A stretch of 14,346 bases of DNA, from NCBI GenBank assembly GCA_001824005.1, contig MHWG01000022.1, positions 3,768 through 18,113 of the forward strand, read 5' to 3'. The translations under genes and the position numbers were made by a program. A model generated the notes under the pieces. That model saw only the letters and a program-made list of their open reading frames with translations, did no database searches and was not told where the DNA came from. This DNA is from Candidatus Zambryskibacteria bacterium RIFCSPLOWO2_01_FULL_47_14 (GTDB lineage Bacteria > Patescibacteria > Paceibacteria > UBA9973 > Zambryskibacteraceae). Of this stretch, positions 12,973-14,346 are shown piece by piece. Position 1 is the stretch's first letter. Every line of letters starts with the position of its first letter.

Positions 12973-13746
12973 TCATGGCCTTACCAGAATAAAATGGATG
13001 TTGAAAATATTGGCCGGGCTTATAGCCAGAATTTCTTTGAAGGAATCAGTGGGCTCCATGACCACCTCGCCTACCACCGCCAGAAGTTGCGGCAAGGCGT
13101 CGGCAGAGAGGATCCGGTCGCCTGATGCTACCTCAATTTCCCTCGGCACCTTTATTTTGAAATTGCCTCCGCCAGCCCCCTCAAGCGTTACGGGCACGCC
13201 GTGCCGCTCGAGCACGGCGGCCGTTTTCTCCCCAGAAGTCGAAAAAAGTTTCACTTTGGCCGAAGAATTGAAAACTTGCTCCACGATGCCTAGTGCCGGC
13301 CCTTCAGGCATAAACACTCTGGCATCCTGGACTACACCCTCATTTGAACCGGCATCGATTACCACCGTGTCGTAAGGTACTTGCGGGGGCCGGGCGAGAA
13401 TCGTCGAGGCAATGCCGCCGGTCTCGGCCCGGCGACCGAGAATTTCCGACCAGGCGCCGGCCTCTCCGCCCGCGAAGCGGGCGGCCGCCTCGATTTGAAG
13501 CGCGGCCAGCTTCTCCTTAAGCCGAGTGTTTTCGGAAATCAAAGAATTTTTAAAACGAAAGAAATCTTTGACTGCTGAAACTTGGGTCCCGACCCAAGTT
13601 TCAGTCCTCCAGAGAGGTGTCACAACCGCGATCAAAAATCCATCCAGAAGATAGAGAATCAGTACCCCTGCGGCGAATACGCCCACGAGGAACAATGCGA
13701 GCTTTAAGAGAGGACGTCTGCCTTTATTTCTTGGGAGGTAATTCAT
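12973..13746 (-). CDS. mreC: Rod shape-determining protein MreC
   Basis: MreC links the cytoplasmic MreB filaments to the wall synthesis enzymes outside. The 257-aa product has a basic N-terminus, one membrane segment (about 13-35), a coiled coil (about 62-90) and the double beta-barrel domain with the typical PYDTVVIDAGSNEGVVQDARVF and GIVEQVFNSSAKVKLFS, ending DRILSADALPQLLAVVGEVVM. Start 13746 (MNYLPRNK) overlaps mreB by 23 bases; a further upstream ATG at 13767 would overlap by 44 and adds residues not typical of the family. Two perfect inverted repeats lie within the coding sequence, at 13466-13484 and 13575-13604. Confidence 0.94.
   Translation of the reverse strand: MNYLPRNKGRRPLLKLALFLVGVFAAGVLILYLLDGFLIAVVTPLWRTETWVGTQVSAVKDFFRFKNSLISENTRLKEKLAALQIEAAARFAGGEAGAWSEILGRRAETGGIASTILARPPQVPYDTVVIDAGSNEGVVQDARVFMPEGPALGIVEQVFNSSAKVKLFSTSGEKTAAVLERHGVPVTLEGAGGGNFKIKVPREIEVASGDRILSADALPQLLAVVGEVVMEPTDSFKEILAISPANIFNIHFILVRP
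13466..13484. repeat. 8-bp GC hairpin repeat inside mreC
   Basis: CCGCCCGC (13466-13473) and GCGGGCGG (13477-13484) form a perfect stem with a GAA loop. It encodes AARFAGGE at residues of about 88-95, at the end of the coiled coil. It looks like a REP-type element read in frame. Confidence 0.6.
13575..13604. repeat. Perfect 13-bp inverted repeat inside mreC
   Basis: CTGAAACTTGGGT (13575-13587) pairs exactly with ACCCAAGTTTCAG (13592-13604), loop CCCG. It encodes TETWVGTQVS (about residues 48-57), just outside the membrane segment, and would form a strong hairpin in the mRNA about 140 bases after the start. Confidence 0.75.
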
Positions 13747-14346
13747 CGTCGTTCTCGATAAGCACATCTCTGAACCTTTCTATATCCTCAAGAATGACGC
13801 CGCAACCCCTGGCTACGGCCGTAAGCGGATCGGCGGAAATATGGACTGGAATGTTGATTTCTCCCTCGATCAACTCCGAAAGGCCTTTGATCAGCGCCCC
13901 GCCGCCGGAGAGATAAAGCCCTCTTTGCATTATATCGGAGAGAACTTCTGGCGGAGTCGATTCGAGCACTTCGCGCGTGGCTTCGATCAAGGTTTCGATG
14001 GACTGCGAGAGCGCCTCGCGTATGTCGGTATCGGTGAGAATCACCTCTTTGGGCAGACCCGTCACCAAATCCCGACCTTTAACCGCGGCTTCAAGAGGAG
14101 CGTGGGTGGGGAGAACCGAGCCAATGGAAATCTTTGCTGCTTCGGCCGTTTTGTCGCCGATCAAAATTTTAAATTGGTTTCTGACGTAAGAAATGATATC
14201 CGCATTGAAACGATCGCCGGCAATGCGCAAGTTCTTCGAACGCACCACTCCGCCGAGCGAAATGACGGCGATGTCCGAGGTGCCGCCGCCGATATCTATG
14301 ATCATATTGCCGACAGGCTCGTGTATGGGAAGCCGCATGCCAATGG
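13724..14346 (-). CDS. mreB: Rod shape-determining protein MreB, N-terminus beyond the window
   Basis: MreB is the bacterial actin that guides lateral wall synthesis. The frame is open to the right edge, where IGMRLPIHEPVGNM matches the MreB segment IGAGLPIEEPRGNM, so about the first 40-45% of the protein is outside. The visible part holds DIGGGTSDIAVISLGG (phosphate-2 loop), KNLRIAGDRFNADI, the region GLPKEVILTDTDIREAL and the adenosine motif LYLSGGGALIKGL, ending PLTAVARGCGVILEDIERF. It is the first visible gene of mreB-mreC-mreD-mrdA; mreC starts inside its last codons. The tail ENDDELPPKK is charged. The promoter is outside the window. Confidence 0.96.
   Translation of the reverse strand, partial: IGMRLPIHEPVGNMIIDIGGGTSDIAVISLGGVVRSKNLRIAGDRFNADIISYVRNQFKILIGDKTAEAAKISIGSVLPTHAPLEAAVKGRDLVTGLPKEVILTDTDIREALSQSIETLIEATREVLESTPPEVLSDIMQRGLYLSGGGALIKGLSELIEGEINIPVHISADPLTAVARGCGVILEDIERFRDVLIENDDELPPKK

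Overview
The window looks like chromosomal DNA of a small-genome bacterium, most likely a member of the Candidate Phyla Radiation (Patescibacteria, Parcubacteria-like). This is an inference. It rests on a threonyl-tRNA synthetase without TGS and editing domains, an 89-residue MreD, little use of Shine-Dalgarno sequences, near-leaderless extended -10 promoters, and short palindromic repeats lying inside coding sequence. The code is the standard bacterial one: thrS and mreC both stop at TGA right beside the next gene.

Left part (1-2875). The 3' end of an rsmE gene (+), split by an apparent -1 frameshift, converges on three minus-strand genes for unrecognised exported proteins (322, 244 and 195 aa). 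Each of the three is a self-contained cassette: a near-consensus TTGACA/TATAAT promoter, no obvious Shine-Dalgarno, a signal peptide ending in Ala-Gln, and a strong intrinsic terminator. The promoter of each cassette sits directly against the terminator of the gene before it. Next comes rnhB (RNase HII, minus strand).

Middle (3467-8124). rnhB diverges from dnaE (DNA polymerase III alpha, 1056 aa), which is followed by thrS. dnaE changes base composition and codon use abruptly near position 5235, from AT-rich with AAA lysines to GC-rich with AAG lysines. Everything to the right keeps the GC-richer style. This is either a recombination joint or an assembly chimera. dnaE also holds an in-frame REP-like palindrome just after its internal clamp-binding motif.

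Right part (8125-14346), all minus strand. lysS and greA form a tight operon that meets thrS end to end. Upstream of greA, behind a strong terminator, is an unrecognised gene interrupted by one in-frame TGA. Beyond it lies the cell-shape cluster mreB (cut by the window edge)-mreC-mreD-mrdA (PBP2), with overlapping or nearly touching genes that fit one operon. mreC contains two perfect hairpin-forming repeats.

No tRNA, rRNA, CRISPR array, insertion sequence or origin was seen. No gap longer than 300 bases lacks a gene. The points most worth following up are the dnaE composition break, the TGA-interrupted gene, the secreted-protein cassettes with a shared leader element, and the editing-less ThrRS.
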